Shown here piece by piece: positions 43,667 to 52,730 of a stretch of DNA of 64,000 bases. The notes beneath the pieces were generated by a model. That model searched no databases. It was not told where the DNA came from and saw only the letters and a list, made by a program, of their open reading frames with translations. Numbering within the stretch: the stretch's first letter is position 1; the number at the start of each line of letters is the position of its first letter. The position numbers were made by a program, and so were the translations under genes. This DNA comes from Spirochaetales bacterium UBA6872 (GTDB lineage: Bacteria > Spirochaetota > Spirochaetia > Sphaerochaetales > Sphaerochaetaceae): NCBI GenBank assembly GCA_002452215.1, contig DKCO01000022.1:12723-76722 (forward strand), in the 5' to 3' direction.

Positions 43667-43716
43667 GTAAACCTCTAAAACGAAGTTAGTTTACAAATCT
43701 GTTTTATTTATGTCAA
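43667..43716 (-). promoter_or_regulatory. bioY promoter with BirA operator
   Basis: On the minus strand TTGACA (43716-43711), a 17-base spacer and TAAACT (43693-43688) form a promoter. Overlapping it, TTGTAAAC (43696-43689) and GTTTAC (43672-43667) form the inverted repeat of a BirA box with 16 bases between. Bound biotinyl-AMP-BirA would cover the -10 region and shut off bioY. Confidence 0.75.
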
Positions 43717-43758
43717 CAAATGTCGACAACGGGTGTTCTTTCAATTATGATACTAAGC

Positions 43759-44709
43759 ATGAATGTGAAGACAGAAGTTTTGCATTTTCTTTTGGATAAT
43801 CCAGATGAGTTTCTAAGCGGTGCCATGCTATCTGAAAGACTCGGTTGCTCAAGGATGGCTGTGTGCAAAGCTGTTGCAAGCTTATCAAAGGATGGGTATT
43901 CCATTGAGTCGTCAAAACGTTTGGGATACAAATTGAAAGCTGGTTCGGATGTGATGGGGCAAGAGTCATTGTCAAAAGCGTTTTCAGGCTCTGGCGTTGA
44001 TGTTTATTTCTTCAAGGATATAGATTCGACAAACAAAAAGGCCAAGGAGCTTTCTTTGAATGGCGCGAAAACACCTTTTGTTGTTGTTGCTGAGAGCCAA
44101 AGCTGTGGAAGGGGAAGGCTTGGGCGCTCTTTTTCATCTCCTGTTGGCGGACTTTACTTTTCTTTGGTACTATCAGGGAAGGAGATAAAATCGCCAGATT
44201 TGGTCACAACATCAGCATCTCTTGCTGTATCGAGAGCGCTTGAAAGGCTTTCAGGTATAAAAAGCGAAATAAAATGGGTCAATGACTTATATATAGATGG
44301 CAAGAAAGCCGTTGGCATTCTCACTGAAGGCCTTGTGAATATGGAAGAAGGTGGGCTGTCGGAGGTTGTTATCGGAATTGGTGTTAACTTAAATGTAAAT
44401 CTTGACCAATTTGATGAAAGCTTGAGAAGTATAGCCACTTCATTCTATCCAAAAGCCAATGCACCATTTTCCAGAGCTGATGCAATAGCTGAGTGTGTAA
44501 AAGAGATAATCAAAATACAAAAAGAGGATTTCCTTGATGAATACAGGAAAAAGTGCTTCATACTTGGAAAGCCTTTGGTTGTTTTGGCAAAAGGAGAGAA
44601 GAAGGAAGCTGTAGCAATGTCTGTGGATGATTTGGCTCATCTTGTTGTCAAATACAAGGATGGCTCTACAGAGGCGCTTTCTTCAGGGGAAGTATCATTG
44701 AAGCTTTAG
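43759..44709 (+). CDS. birA: Biotin-protein ligase / biotin repressor BirA
   Basis: The 316-aa protein has an N-terminal winged helix (LSERLGCSRMAVCKAVASL), the ligase core with DIDSTNKKAKELS, CGRGRLGRSFSSP (biotinyl-AMP loop), KWVNDLYIDGKKAVGIL (Lys) and a short C-terminal SH3-like domain. With the DNA-binding domain it should both biotinylate carboxylase subunits and repress bioY through the operator in the intergenic region. ATGs at 43720, 43747 and 43759 are in frame and none has a clear ribosome binding site; 43759 best fits the usual N-terminus. Confidence 0.92.
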   Translation: MNVKTEVLHFLLDNPDEFLSGAMLSERLGCSRMAVCKAVASLSKDGYSIESSKRLGYKLKAGSDVMGQESLSKAFSGSGVDVYFFKDIDSTNKKAKELSLNGAKTPFVVVAESQSCGRGRLGRSFSSPVGGLYFSLVLSGKEIKSPDLVTTSASLAVSRALERLSGIKSEIKWVNDLYIDGKKAVGILTEGLVNMEEGGLSEVVIGIGVNLNVNLDQFDESLRSIATSFYPKANAPFSRADAIAECVKEIIKIQKEDFLDEYRKKCFILGKPLVVLAKGEKKEAVAMSVDDLAHLVVKYKDGSTEALSSGEVSLKL

Positions 44710-44752
44710 CATGCTTTGATGTATTTTAATAGTATTCAAATAGAGGTGCTAG

Positions 44753-46543
44753 ATGCTTAATAAGCTTAAAAAAGCCTGGAAAGAGGCAATTGAAAAGGAA
44801 TTGAAATCATATATTGGAAGCGAATCTATTGCTCCACTTGCAATAGGACAACCGCCAAAGCCTGAAATGGGGGATATTGCTTTCTCATTTTTTGCTTATG
44901 CAAAGGTAGTAGGCAAGAATCCTGCGTTGATTGCAAAAGATATAGAAGCAAGGCTTGGAGAGGACCATCCTGCAGGAAAGATTATCATTTCTGGACCATA
45001 TCTCAATGTTGCATTTGACATATGCGCACTTGCTGAAGAGATTGCAAATAGCGTAAAGAGCGAAGGCGATAGCTATGGTGCATCAAAAGCGCAAGAGGGA
45101 AAGAAGATAATGGTCGAGTTCTCTTGCCCGAATACAAATAAGCCTCTTCATCTAGGCCATATGCGAAACGACTCCATTGGTCAATCTGTATCTTCTTTGC
45201 TAAAGAGCCAAGGTGCAAATGTGATGAAGGTCAACTTGATCAACAACAGAGGCGTTCATATATGCAAGAGCATGCTTGCATACAAGCTTTTCGGTAATGG
45301 GGAGACTCCAGAGACAACTGGAGAGAAGGGCGATCATTTTGTCGGAAGATACTATGTGCGTTTCGCAACTTGGGAAAAAGAAGTAGAAAAAGAAAAGAAA
45401 GACAATCCAAGGATAGTTGACGAACCCGGCTTTGTCGATCCTGATTCAGAAGCCCAAGCTATGCTCAAAAAATGGGAGGAGGGAGATCCTGAAGTCCTTG
45501 ATCTTTGGAAGAGGATGAACAAGTGGACACTCGATGGGCTTGCAAAATCATACAAGGACATGGGCATCTCTTTTGATAAATACTACTACGAGTCTGAGAC
45601 ATACAAGCTTGGAAAGGACCAAGTGCTAAAAGGTCTTGATATGGGTGTTTTCGAAAGAGAAGAAGATGGCTCTGTACAAGTTGATCTGTCACCCATAAAA
45701 CTCGATAAGAAAGTCCTTCTTAGAAAAGATGGGACCACTTTGTACATGACGCAAGATATAGGCACAGCTGTAAGGCGCCATGAGGACTGGCCATTTGATT
45801 CTTTGATCTACGTAGTTGGTTCTGAGCAAATATACCACTTCAAGGTGCTTTTCTATGTCTTGGGTCTGCTTGGCTACGATTGGGCAAAAGAGCTTCATCA
45901 TCTTTCTTATGGAATGGTCAATCTTCCAAATGGCAAAATGAAATCGAGGGAAGGGACAGTTGTTGACGCAGATGACTTGCTTTCTGAGCTAAAAGAGCTT
46001 GCCAAGAAAGAGATAATAGAAAAGGGAAGAGAGAATGCTGTTTCCGATGTAGATAAGACAGCATCGGCAATTGCTCTTGGAGCATTGAACTACTATTTGT
46101 TGCAAGTCACTCCTACAAAGGATATGGTATTCAATCCAGAGGAATCTATATCATTCAATGGCAACACTGGTCCGTATCTACAATACACTTGCGCCAGAAT
46201 TTCCTCGATTATGAGAAAATTTGAGGAGATTAAGAAGAACTTCGATGGGATAAAGCTTGATGGAACGCTTTTCTCTGTAGACGATGAGAGAGCTTTGCTG
46301 AAGCTTATTGCAGATTTTCCAGAGTATGTAAGAAAAGCATCTGATGGATACGATCCTTCGATAATTGCAAGCTATCTTTATGAGATTGCAAAGACATTCA
46401 GCCACTACTACCATGACAACAGAATCTTGAATGCCGATTCAAATGAGCTGGTCTATGCAAGAATTGCTTTGTGCTCGATGGTTTTACAAGTAATGAAGAA
46501 TGGATTTGCTCTAATAGGGATTCCTTTCTTGGAAGCAATGTAA
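44753..46543 (+). CDS. argS: Arginyl-tRNA synthetase
   Basis: The 596-aa class I synthetase has an Add-1 domain at the N-terminus (KPEMGDIAFSFF), the HIGH-type motif in HLGHMRND, the sequence MKSREGTVVDADDLL around the KMSKS-equivalent loop, and a C-terminal anticodon-binding domain with DLPEYV-like helices (here ADFPEYVRKAS). Length is normal. GAGGTG precedes the ATG. It has its own terminator and stands alone. Confidence 0.96.
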   Translation: MLNKLKKAWKEAIEKELKSYIGSESIAPLAIGQPPKPEMGDIAFSFFAYAKVVGKNPALIAKDIEARLGEDHPAGKIIISGPYLNVAFDICALAEEIANSVKSEGDSYGASKAQEGKKIMVEFSCPNTNKPLHLGHMRNDSIGQSVSSLLKSQGANVMKVNLINNRGVHICKSMLAYKLFGNGETPETTGEKGDHFVGRYYVRFATWEKEVEKEKKDNPRIVDEPGFVDPDSEAQAMLKKWEEGDPEVLDLWKRMNKWTLDGLAKSYKDMGISFDKYYYESETYKLGKDQVLKGLDMGVFEREEDGSVQVDLSPIKLDKKVLLRKDGTTLYMTQDIGTAVRRHEDWPFDSLIYVVGSEQIYHFKVLFYVLGLLGYDWAKELHHLSYGMVNLPNGKMKSREGTVVDADDLLSELKELAKKEIIEKGRENAVSDVDKTASAIALGALNYYLLQVTPTKDMVFNPEESISFNGNTGPYLQYTCARISSIMRKFEEIKKNFDGIKLDGTLFSVDDERALLKLIADFPEYVRKASDGYDPSIIASYLYEIAKTFSHYYHDNRILNADSNELVYARIALCSMVLQVMKNGFALIGIPFLEAM

Positions 46544-46551
46544 TAGACATA

Positions 46552-46588
46552 GGCCTCGCAAGTTCTCAAGCGAGGCCACTTTTTTTTA
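46552..46588 (+). terminator. Terminator of argS
   Basis: GGCCTCGC (46552-46559) and GCGAGGCC (46570-46577) pair over 8 bases, followed by ACTTTTTTTT. Confidence 0.9.
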
Positions 46589-47611
46589 GAGCGATTCTCC
46601 TTTTCGTATTCTTTCTATATTCATATCGAAAGGTGCTCTGATTATTCCTTTTTCAGTGATTATGCCAGTGATGTTTTGATGTGGTGTTACATCAAACGCT
46701 GGATTATAGACATCCATCTTATCTGGTGCAACCAAAACACCGCCAGGTCTTTTTACTTCATTTGCATCCCTTTCCTCGATAGGTATATCCTTGCCATCCT
46801 TCATCTCGAAGTCAATCGTTGTTGTTGGTGCAACCGAGTAGAATGGCACTCCATATTCTTTGCAAAGCACAGAAAGTGTAAATGTCCCGAGCTTGTTGGC
46901 AACGTCACCATTTGCTGTTATCCTATCGGCGCCAAGAATCACAGCATCAATCTTTCCATCTCTTATTAAGCTTGATGCGGCACTATCTACAATCAGCTTC
47001 GAAGGAATCCCAGCTTTCACAAGTTCCCACGATGTAAGTCGTGCTCCCTGGAATCTAGGTCTAGTTTCATCTGCATATACGAATATATTCTTTCCGCTGT
47101 AATGAGCTTCCTTTATAACGCCGAGAGCTGTTCCCCATCCGCATGTTGCAAGTGCTCCAGTGTTGCAATGAGTAAGTATTGTTGCTCCATGCTTTATAAC
47201 GCTATTTCCAATTTTTGAGAGTATATGGTTCATCTCTATATCTTCTTTAACGATAGAGTTTGCTTCATCTAGAAGGGAAATACTATCAAAATCTGTTTCG
47301 AATGCTTTTGCTCTCATTCTGTCGACTGCCCACATGAGATTTACAGCTGTAGGGCGCGATGTGCGTAGCTTCATGCATTTTTCATCAAATAGATCTCTGT
47401 CACCAGCAGCTTCCAGCGATGCAAGATAAACACCATAGCCTGCACATCCACCGATTGCTGGTGCACCTCGCACAACCATATCCTTGATTGCAAAAACAAC
47501 ATCGTCGCTTGTTTTGCAATAGAAGTACTCGAACTTTGTCGGCAATAGTCGCTGATCAATCAGCTTCAATTTTCCACCAATGAATTCGAGTGCTTTGAAA
47601 TCTTCTTCCAT
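46586..47611 (-). CDS. mtnA: S-methyl-5-thioribose-1-phosphate isomerase
   Basis: The 341-aa protein has the MtnA/eIF2B-like signatures: VVRGAPAIGGCAGYG, RPTAVNLMWAVDRM, THCNTGALATCGWGTAL (catalytic Cys region), YADETRPRFQGARLTSWEL and VILGADRITANGDVANKLG with the catalytic Asp. It isomerises methylthioribose-1-P to methylthioribulose-1-P in methionine salvage; relatives also act on 5-deoxyribose-1-P. AAAGGAG precedes the ATG, 5 bases after the mtaD stop, so the two form an operon. Confidence 0.93.
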   Translation of the reverse strand: MEEDFKALEFIGGKLKLIDQRLLPTKFEYFYCKTSDDVVFAIKDMVVRGAPAIGGCAGYGVYLASLEAAGDRDLFDEKCMKLRTSRPTAVNLMWAVDRMRAKAFETDFDSISLLDEANSIVKEDIEMNHILSKIGNSVIKHGATILTHCNTGALATCGWGTALGVIKEAHYSGKNIFVYADETRPRFQGARLTSWELVKAGIPSKLIVDSAASSLIRDGKIDAVILGADRITANGDVANKLGTFTLSVLCKEYGVPFYSVAPTTTIDFEMKDGKDIPIEERDANEVKRPGGVLVAPDKMDVYNPAFDVTPHQNITGIITEKGIIRAPFDMNIERIRKGESL

Positions 47612-47616
47612 TTTTA

Positions 47617-48897
47617 TTATCTCCTTTTAATATCATTCCATTGTCGGTTTACATTTCTCTTTGTTTTATCTTCATCGATTGTTGTAAGTTTCCCTTTTTC
47701 CAAAAGTTTTATCCCTTTTGAAAAGACATACTCGATATTTTCCCTATCAGATGAAAAGACGATTGCTGAATATGGATCATTAAGCGGTGTTGTGTTTACT
47801 TTATCCATATCCATTACAATCAAATCTGCGTCTTTACCAACTTCCAATGTTCCTATCTTATCATCAAGTCCAAGAGATCTTGCGCTATCGATTGTAGCCA
47901 TTTTCAAGACATCGAATGGTGAAAGCTCAGATGGTTTTAGCGTTGATGCAGAGCTTAGCATTGATGCAAGATTCATCTCTTTTAGCATGTTCAGGTTATT
48001 GTTCGAACTTGCACCATCTGTCCCAAGCGAGACATTTATCCCTGCTTTAATGTATTTTGAAACAGGAGCAATACCGCTTGCAAGTTTGCAATTTGATGAA
48101 GGGTTATGGATAATCGAAACTTTCTTTTTGGAAAGTATGTCAATCTCCTTGTCATCTAGCCAAACGCAATGAGCGCAATATGTCTTTGAGTCGAAAATGC
48201 CAAGAGAGTCCAGATACTCAACTGGTCTCATTCCAAATTGTTTTATGCAATCATCTACCTCTTTTTTCGTCTCAGACAGATGAGTGTTGATAAAGACACC
48301 TCTTGAGTCAGCCCACTTACGTGCTAGCTTGTATGTTCCAGCTGTGCATGTATAGATTGCATGTACAGCCGCATCGATTCTAATGTTGGGGTCATCTTCC
48401 ACAGCATCCTCAAGCCGTGGTACAAGCTCTCTTATTCTTTTTTTTGTTTCGTTTTCATCTCCAAAGAAAGTTACTCCGATTATTCCTCTTACATTGCTTT
48501 CCTTGCAAGCTTTTGCTGTTTGCCATGTGTTGAAGTACATGTCAGAAAACGTAGTGCATCCGGATTTTATCATTTCTGAAATTCCGAGAAGAGAGGCCCA
48601 ATAGATATCATCATCATTGAGTTTGTCTTCGATTGGAAAGATCTCGGAAAGCCAATGTTGCAAGTTCTCAGTAGAGTCTTTATAGTTCCTCATCAAAACC
48701 ATTGCAAGATGTGTATGTCCATTTATGAACGATGGCAATACTATCTTGCCTTTTAAATCGATTGCTTCTCCAAAAGTGCTATCGATATCCTTTCCAAGGG
48801 CATGGATTTTTCCATTTTCTATCAAAATATCGCCTTCAAGAATTCCTTCTTTATGCGTCATTGTCAATATTTTTGCGTTTTTTAAAAGTGTACTCAT
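47617..48897 (-). CDS. mtaD: 5-methylthioadenosine/S-adenosylhomocysteine deaminase
   Basis: The 426-aa amidohydrolase has the metal-binding motif FINGHTHLAMVLMRN, CTTFSDMYF, INTHLSETKKEVDD, YCAHCVWLDDKEID with the third His, and SLGTDGASSNNNLNML with the Asp. It deaminates MTA or SAH to the inosine form. Followed by mtnA, it suggests a branch of methylthio- or deoxyadenosyl-nucleoside recycling. The phosphorylase that should act between the two is not in the window. Confidence 0.88.
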   Translation of the reverse strand: MSTLLKNAKILTMTHKEGILEGDILIENGKIHALGKDIDSTFGEAIDLKGKIVLPSFINGHTHLAMVLMRNYKDSTENLQHWLSEIFPIEDKLNDDDIYWASLLGISEMIKSGCTTFSDMYFNTWQTAKACKESNVRGIIGVTFFGDENETKKRIRELVPRLEDAVEDDPNIRIDAAVHAIYTCTAGTYKLARKWADSRGVFINTHLSETKKEVDDCIKQFGMRPVEYLDSLGIFDSKTYCAHCVWLDDKEIDILSKKKVSIIHNPSSNCKLASGIAPVSKYIKAGINVSLGTDGASSNNNLNMLKEMNLASMLSSASTLKPSELSPFDVLKMATIDSARSLGLDDKIGTLEVGKDADLIVMDMDKVNTTPLNDPYSAIVFSSDRENIEYVFSKGIKLLEKGKLTTIDEDKTKRNVNRQWNDIKRR

Positions 48898-48927
48898 CGA
48901 TATCGATTATACAGTCTTTTTTGGAAA

Positions 48928-48965
48928 AAGAAAAAAATAAGAGCCATTGCGAAGATGCAAGGCTC
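48928..48965 (-). terminator. Terminator of the acyl-CoA synthetase gene
   Basis: On the minus strand GAGCCTTGC and GCAATGGCTC pair with one bulged base, then TTATTTTTTTC follows. Confidence 0.8.
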
Positions 48966-48985
48966 CCGAGTTGAGTAGAAAGCTC

Positions 48986-50698
48986 TTATTTGACGCAAGC
49001 TCTCTTTATTTTCTTTGTTGTTGTCACTTCCATGGGTTGATCTACTATAGTAACTTTCTCGATTTTCTTATATTGGGCAAGACCTTTGTTGACTTCCTGG
49101 ACTAGTCTTTCCATATGTTCTTGAATATCATTCTTGTCCGGATGCGATGATACAAAGTCATCTGATGGATGTATTACAGCTTCAATTGCCTCAGATGGCA
49201 CATCTGGTTTTTCCTGGAAACCTCGAATAAGAATTTGATCGACTTCTTGGTAAAGCTGGAACAAATCCTCTAGCTCTTCAGGATATACATTCTTGCCACC
49301 TTCTGTGACGATAAGGTTTTTGGACCTTCCTTTCAGATAGAGATAGTTTTCATTATCAAGATATCCGAGATCCCCTGTCTTTAGATAGCCATTTTCGTCA
49401 AATAACTCCTTAGTGTGTTCCTCATCATTCAAGTAGCCAGAGCATACGTTGACGCCTTTTACTCTGATCTCTCCGATTCCATCTTCATTTTTATCGGCTA
49501 TGATCATATCTATAAACGGGAATACTTTTCCTACAGACTCCACTTTGAAATGCTCTGGAAGATTTAGCGTCAATATAGGCGATGTCTCGGTAAGGCCATA
49601 GCCTTGCAAGAAATTAAGTCCAAGAGCTTGGTACTTTCTGAAGACTTCTGGAGCAAGAGGTCCTGCGCCGCAAATAAGGATCTTTGCATTGTCTAGGCCC
49701 AAGTTCGATAGAATCTTCTTGTTGAAGAATTTGTTCATAGGAGTTATCTTCAAATGCTTCTTGCACCATAGATTTATATTCATCAAACTGTTTACAAGAA
49801 CAACAGTTGCTTCCCCTTTTTTCTTCAATTGCCCTTCAATTCCAGCTAGTATTTTATTGTATAGGAGAGGAATGCCCATAAACACTGTAACGTGGCCATT
49901 TTTCAGGTCATTGAGCATCCTGGAGACAATGATTCCATGGCCGAAAAGGCATTCTGAGCCGTGTTTGATCGTCTCGAGTAGCACAGCTGTGCAACAATAT
50001 GAGTGGTGCAAAGGCAGAAGAGCATAAAGCACATCTTTTTCATTGACACCCATACCATCTGCAGCTTGGTACACATCGCTTGTTATATTCCTGTGGGAAA
50101 GTATCGCTCCCTTTTCATTTCCAGTTGTCCCAGATGTGAAAAGAACAGCTGCTGTATCATACTCAGAGACTTCAACTTTTTGATCAAGCGGTTCTGTATC
50201 TAGCTCGTATACCTTGTATTTGTACTTTTGGTCCTTGCCTTTCAAAAGGCATACGCCAACAAGGGATTTGAACCAAGGATTATCCAGCTTTGAAAGTTTT
50301 TCGAGAACATCGAGATCGGCAAACACGAATTTGCAATTTGCGAACTCGCCGAGCTGTGCAACACGCTCGATTTTCATTTGGTTGTCGATAGGGCATACTA
50401 TACAACCAGCAAACAGGATGCCAAGGTATGCTGTCGCCCATTCTCGTGAGTTCTTTCCATTCACCATTACTTTGTCGCCCTTTTTCAGTCCCAGCGAAAC
50501 TAGAAGCGAGGCAACTTTCATTATCTCTATATATTCTTCTTCATATGTGTTGTATATTTTTTCTTTTTCGATTACTGAAAAACAATGGTTTTTGGGGAAC
50601 TTCTTCAAAGTCAATAGAAACATCTCAGGAATTGTAGGCCACTCTCCCTTTACGATTTCTGGGTAATTTTTCAGTTCATCCCATGAATGATTTGCCAT
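48986..50698 (-). CDS. AMP-dependent long-chain acyl-CoA synthetase
   Basis: The 570-aa protein has the ANL-superfamily core motifs: AAVLFTSGTTGNEKGAILSH (P-loop), LQGYGLTETSPILTL (YGxTE), GYLKTGDLGYL (TGD), and GRSKNLIVTEGGKNVYPEELE with the hinge. A C-terminal Lys for adenylation may be in TTTKKIKR. It activates a fatty acid to acyl-CoA via acyl-AMP; chain length is not determined. GGAG before the ATG supports the start. No signal peptide. It stands alone between mtaD and a HAD gene. Confidence 0.9.
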   Translation of the reverse strand: MANHSWDELKNYPEIVKGEWPTIPEMFLLTLKKFPKNHCFSVIEKEKIYNTYEEEYIEIMKVASLLVSLGLKKGDKVMVNGKNSREWATAYLGILFAGCIVCPIDNQMKIERVAQLGEFANCKFVFADLDVLEKLSKLDNPWFKSLVGVCLLKGKDQKYKYKVYELDTEPLDQKVEVSEYDTAAVLFTSGTTGNEKGAILSHRNITSDVYQAADGMGVNEKDVLYALLPLHHSYCCTAVLLETIKHGSECLFGHGIIVSRMLNDLKNGHVTVFMGIPLLYNKILAGIEGQLKKKGEATVVLVNSLMNINLWCKKHLKITPMNKFFNKKILSNLGLDNAKILICGAGPLAPEVFRKYQALGLNFLQGYGLTETSPILTLNLPEHFKVESVGKVFPFIDMIIADKNEDGIGEIRVKGVNVCSGYLNDEEHTKELFDENGYLKTGDLGYLDNENYLYLKGRSKNLIVTEGGKNVYPEELEDLFQLYQEVDQILIRGFQEKPDVPSEAIEAVIHPSDDFVSSHPDKNDIQEHMERLVQEVNKGLAQYKKIEKVTIVDQPMEVTTTKKIKRACVK

Positions 50699-50850
50699 AT
50701 AGTCTCCTTGTTTATCTATTTTGACACTTTGCCACTATTGTAATGAAATAGTCAATACACTAGGAAACTAGTTATATGCAAAATACTATAATAAAAGAGA
50801 ATACATTTGCTCTAGTAAGTATTCACTAGTGCCTTTATGCACATTTTTTC

Positions 50851-51621
50851 TTATTCTAGAGGCGGAAACAGAACCGGATCGGAGAGTATATCCTTAAGTG
50901 TCGGGTATATTGCATCGGAGAGCTTTTCCAATGCTTCTTTGTCTCCAGAGCCCGTTAGGACAGCGACTGTGTAACCGACTTTTCCGTTTTTTGCAAATTG
51001 CATGTCTACAATCGTGTCACCGACGACGCATACTTGGTTGCTAGTAAGGTTCTTCTCTTGGCATAATTGCTTTATTGCTTGAGGGTTAGGCTTGTGTTTG
51101 CATGATGTGGACTCGCCTGTTCGTATGAAAGATATGTACTTATATGCATCCATTTTCTCGAGGAACATTGAAGTCGATATGTTTGTATCATTAGTTACCA
51201 TCCCGATTATGTAGCCTCTTTGGTGACATGCTTCAAAGACTGTCCTTACATCTGGAAAGTCCAGATTCTCCAGTTTCTCTTTCAGTCCATAATCAGAGCG
51301 TTTTGCAAGAGCTACTGTTGCTTGATATACCTTTATTGGTGAGAGATTGTAGCGGAAACAAAGCTTCAACAGCCTCCAGGTTGCACTTATCCATCTGTCA
51401 TGTCTGAAGAGTATGCCATCTGAGTATGTATGTCCTGATTTATCTACACCTATTACAATTTGAAATTCCCTTAAGCATCTTTCTCTCTTTTCTGCTGAGA
51501 GTTTTTTTAGAGGTAAAGCATTTTCAAGAGATTGGGCTATAATGCTTCCCCAGACTTCTCCGTAATTGAATAGAGTTCCATCTTTATCAAACAAAATGGC
51601 TTTAATATTGTACTCACCCAT
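50851..51621 (-). CDS. HAD-family hydrolase
   Basis: The 256-aa product has HAD motif I (ILFDKDGTLFNYG), a cap region of about 100 residues, motif II (GMVTNDTN), motif III Lys (CKHKPNPQAIK) and motif IV (VCVVGDTIVDMQFAK). It resembles the phosphoglycolate phosphatase/beta-phosphoglucomutase group, but DKDG in place of DFDG is more like histidinol-phosphatase-type or uncharacterised members. The substrate is unknown. Divergent from ispE. The 152 bases between it and the acyl-CoA synthetase start hold no recognised feature. Confidence 0.8.
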   Translation of the reverse strand: MGEYNIKAILFDKDGTLFNYGEVWGSIIAQSLENALPLKKLSAEKRERCLREFQIVIGVDKSGHTYSDGILFRHDRWISATWRLLKLCFRYNLSPIKVYQATVALAKRSDYGLKEKLENLDFPDVRTVFEACHQRGYIIGMVTNDTNISTSMFLEKMDAYKYISFIRTGESTSCKHKPNPQAIKQLCQEKNLTSNQVCVVGDTIVDMQFAKNGKVGYTVAVLTGSGDKEALEKLSDAIYPTLKDILSDPVLFPPLE

Positions 51622-51712
51622 GGCAATAGGATATTCAAAAAATCTTTCTTTGGCTACATGGGTAATGGATGTACATCATGTTTTGCAATATGATGTATTC
51701 ATGAGGTTGGAT

Positions 51713-52528
51713 ATGGAAAAGCTAAATGCTCGAGCAAAAATAAACATAGGGCTTGCTGTAGGAAAAAGGCGACGTGATGGCTATCATCCAATTAGATCAT
51801 ATTTTGCTCGGATTTCGCTCCATGACACTATAAATATAGATATAAGGCCAGCAAATAAATTCTCATGCAAGATTAAATCAAATGTTCCATATTTAGAGGG
51901 AAACAATGTCGATATAATGGAGAAATGTGCAAGAGCTTTTTGTGAAGGAAGCGGTCATCTATTTGATTTGTATATAGAAATAGAGAAAAGAATCCCGACA
52001 ATGAGCGGATTTGGCGGAGGCTCTTCCGATGGTGCTGAGATATTGAAAGCGCTTAACAAATACTATGATTGCCCTTTGGATTATCCATCTCTGATTGATC
52101 TGGGAGCAAAATGCGGAAGCGATATACCTTTTTTCTTGTCTGATGCAAGCTTTGCATATGTTGAAGGGCGTGGCGATGTGTTGCATACAATGGATATTCC
52201 AGATGGACTTGGAAGTGTTTTGCTTTTTATGCCAGATGAGGAGATATCAACAGCTAGTGCATACAATAAGCTCGACGAACTTGACTATGATTTTATCTCT
52301 CTTCCGAAAAAGATTGAATGTCCAATCGATAAAGCGGATTTCCCAAACGATTTTGAGCGTGTTATATCGAGTAATTTGCAAAAAACTCTTTTTGATTTGT
52401 ATAGCGACATTTCGTTTGTCTCACTCTCGGGCTCCGGCTCTGGCTGCTATGTGATTGCAAGTGGCTCAAATATCGAGCAAATAAGGAATTTGGCACCTAC
52501 TTGTTATATTGAAGCGCAATTTGTGTAA
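51713..52528 (+). CDS. ispE: 4-diphosphocytidyl-2-C-methyl-D-erythritol kinase
   Basis: The 271-aa GHMP kinase has NARAKINIGLAVGKRRRDGYH at the N-terminus (given in part as the IspE substrate site AKINIGL), the ATP motif MSGFGGGSSDGAEIL and the C-terminal SLSGSGSGCYV. It catalyses a step of the non-mevalonate isoprenoid pathway. GAGG at 51703-51706 and the family N-terminus place the start at the ATG at 51713; a longer frame would run antisense into the HAD gene. Confidence 0.93.
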   Translation: MEKLNARAKINIGLAVGKRRRDGYHPIRSYFARISLHDTINIDIRPANKFSCKIKSNVPYLEGNNVDIMEKCARAFCEGSGHLFDLYIEIEKRIPTMSGFGGGSSDGAEILKALNKYYDCPLDYPSLIDLGAKCGSDIPFFLSDASFAYVEGRGDVLHTMDIPDGLGSVLLFMPDEEISTASAYNKLDELDYDFISLPKKIECPIDKADFPNDFERVISSNLQKTLFDLYSDISFVSLSGSGSGCYVIASGSNIEQIRNLAPTCYIEAQFV

Positions 52529-52578
52529 AATATGATAGACGAGATTCTTTTTTTCTGATAACTTATCTAATCGTTAAT

Positions 52579-52650
52579 AGGGATGTAGCCAAATGGCTAA
52601 GGCACGAGATTTTGATTCTTGCATCGTAGGTTCGATTCCTGCCATCCCTG
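52579..52650 (+). tRNA. tRNA-Gln (anticodon TTG)
   Basis: The acceptor AGGGATG pairs with CATCCCT over all 7 bases, the anticodon stem is CGAGA/TCTTG with loop TTTTGAT, and the T arm is GTAGG-TTCGATT-CCTGC. CCA is not encoded; a T run follows directly. Confidence 0.92.
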
Positions 52651-52691
52651 TTTTTTATTTGAGATAATGTGTCTTGAGGCACTTAATGGTA

Positions 52692-52707
52692 ACTGGCTTT
52701 GACCAGT
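52692..52707 (+). promoter_or_regulatory. Small hairpin in the rplY leader
   Basis: ACTGG-CTTTGA-CCAGT lies 24 bases before the rplY start, with AAGGAG after it. It could affect translation of the 5S-binding protein, but no regulatory class is recognised. Confidence 0.3.
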
Positions 52708-52730
52708 GAGAGTATAAGGAGAATAAGAAA

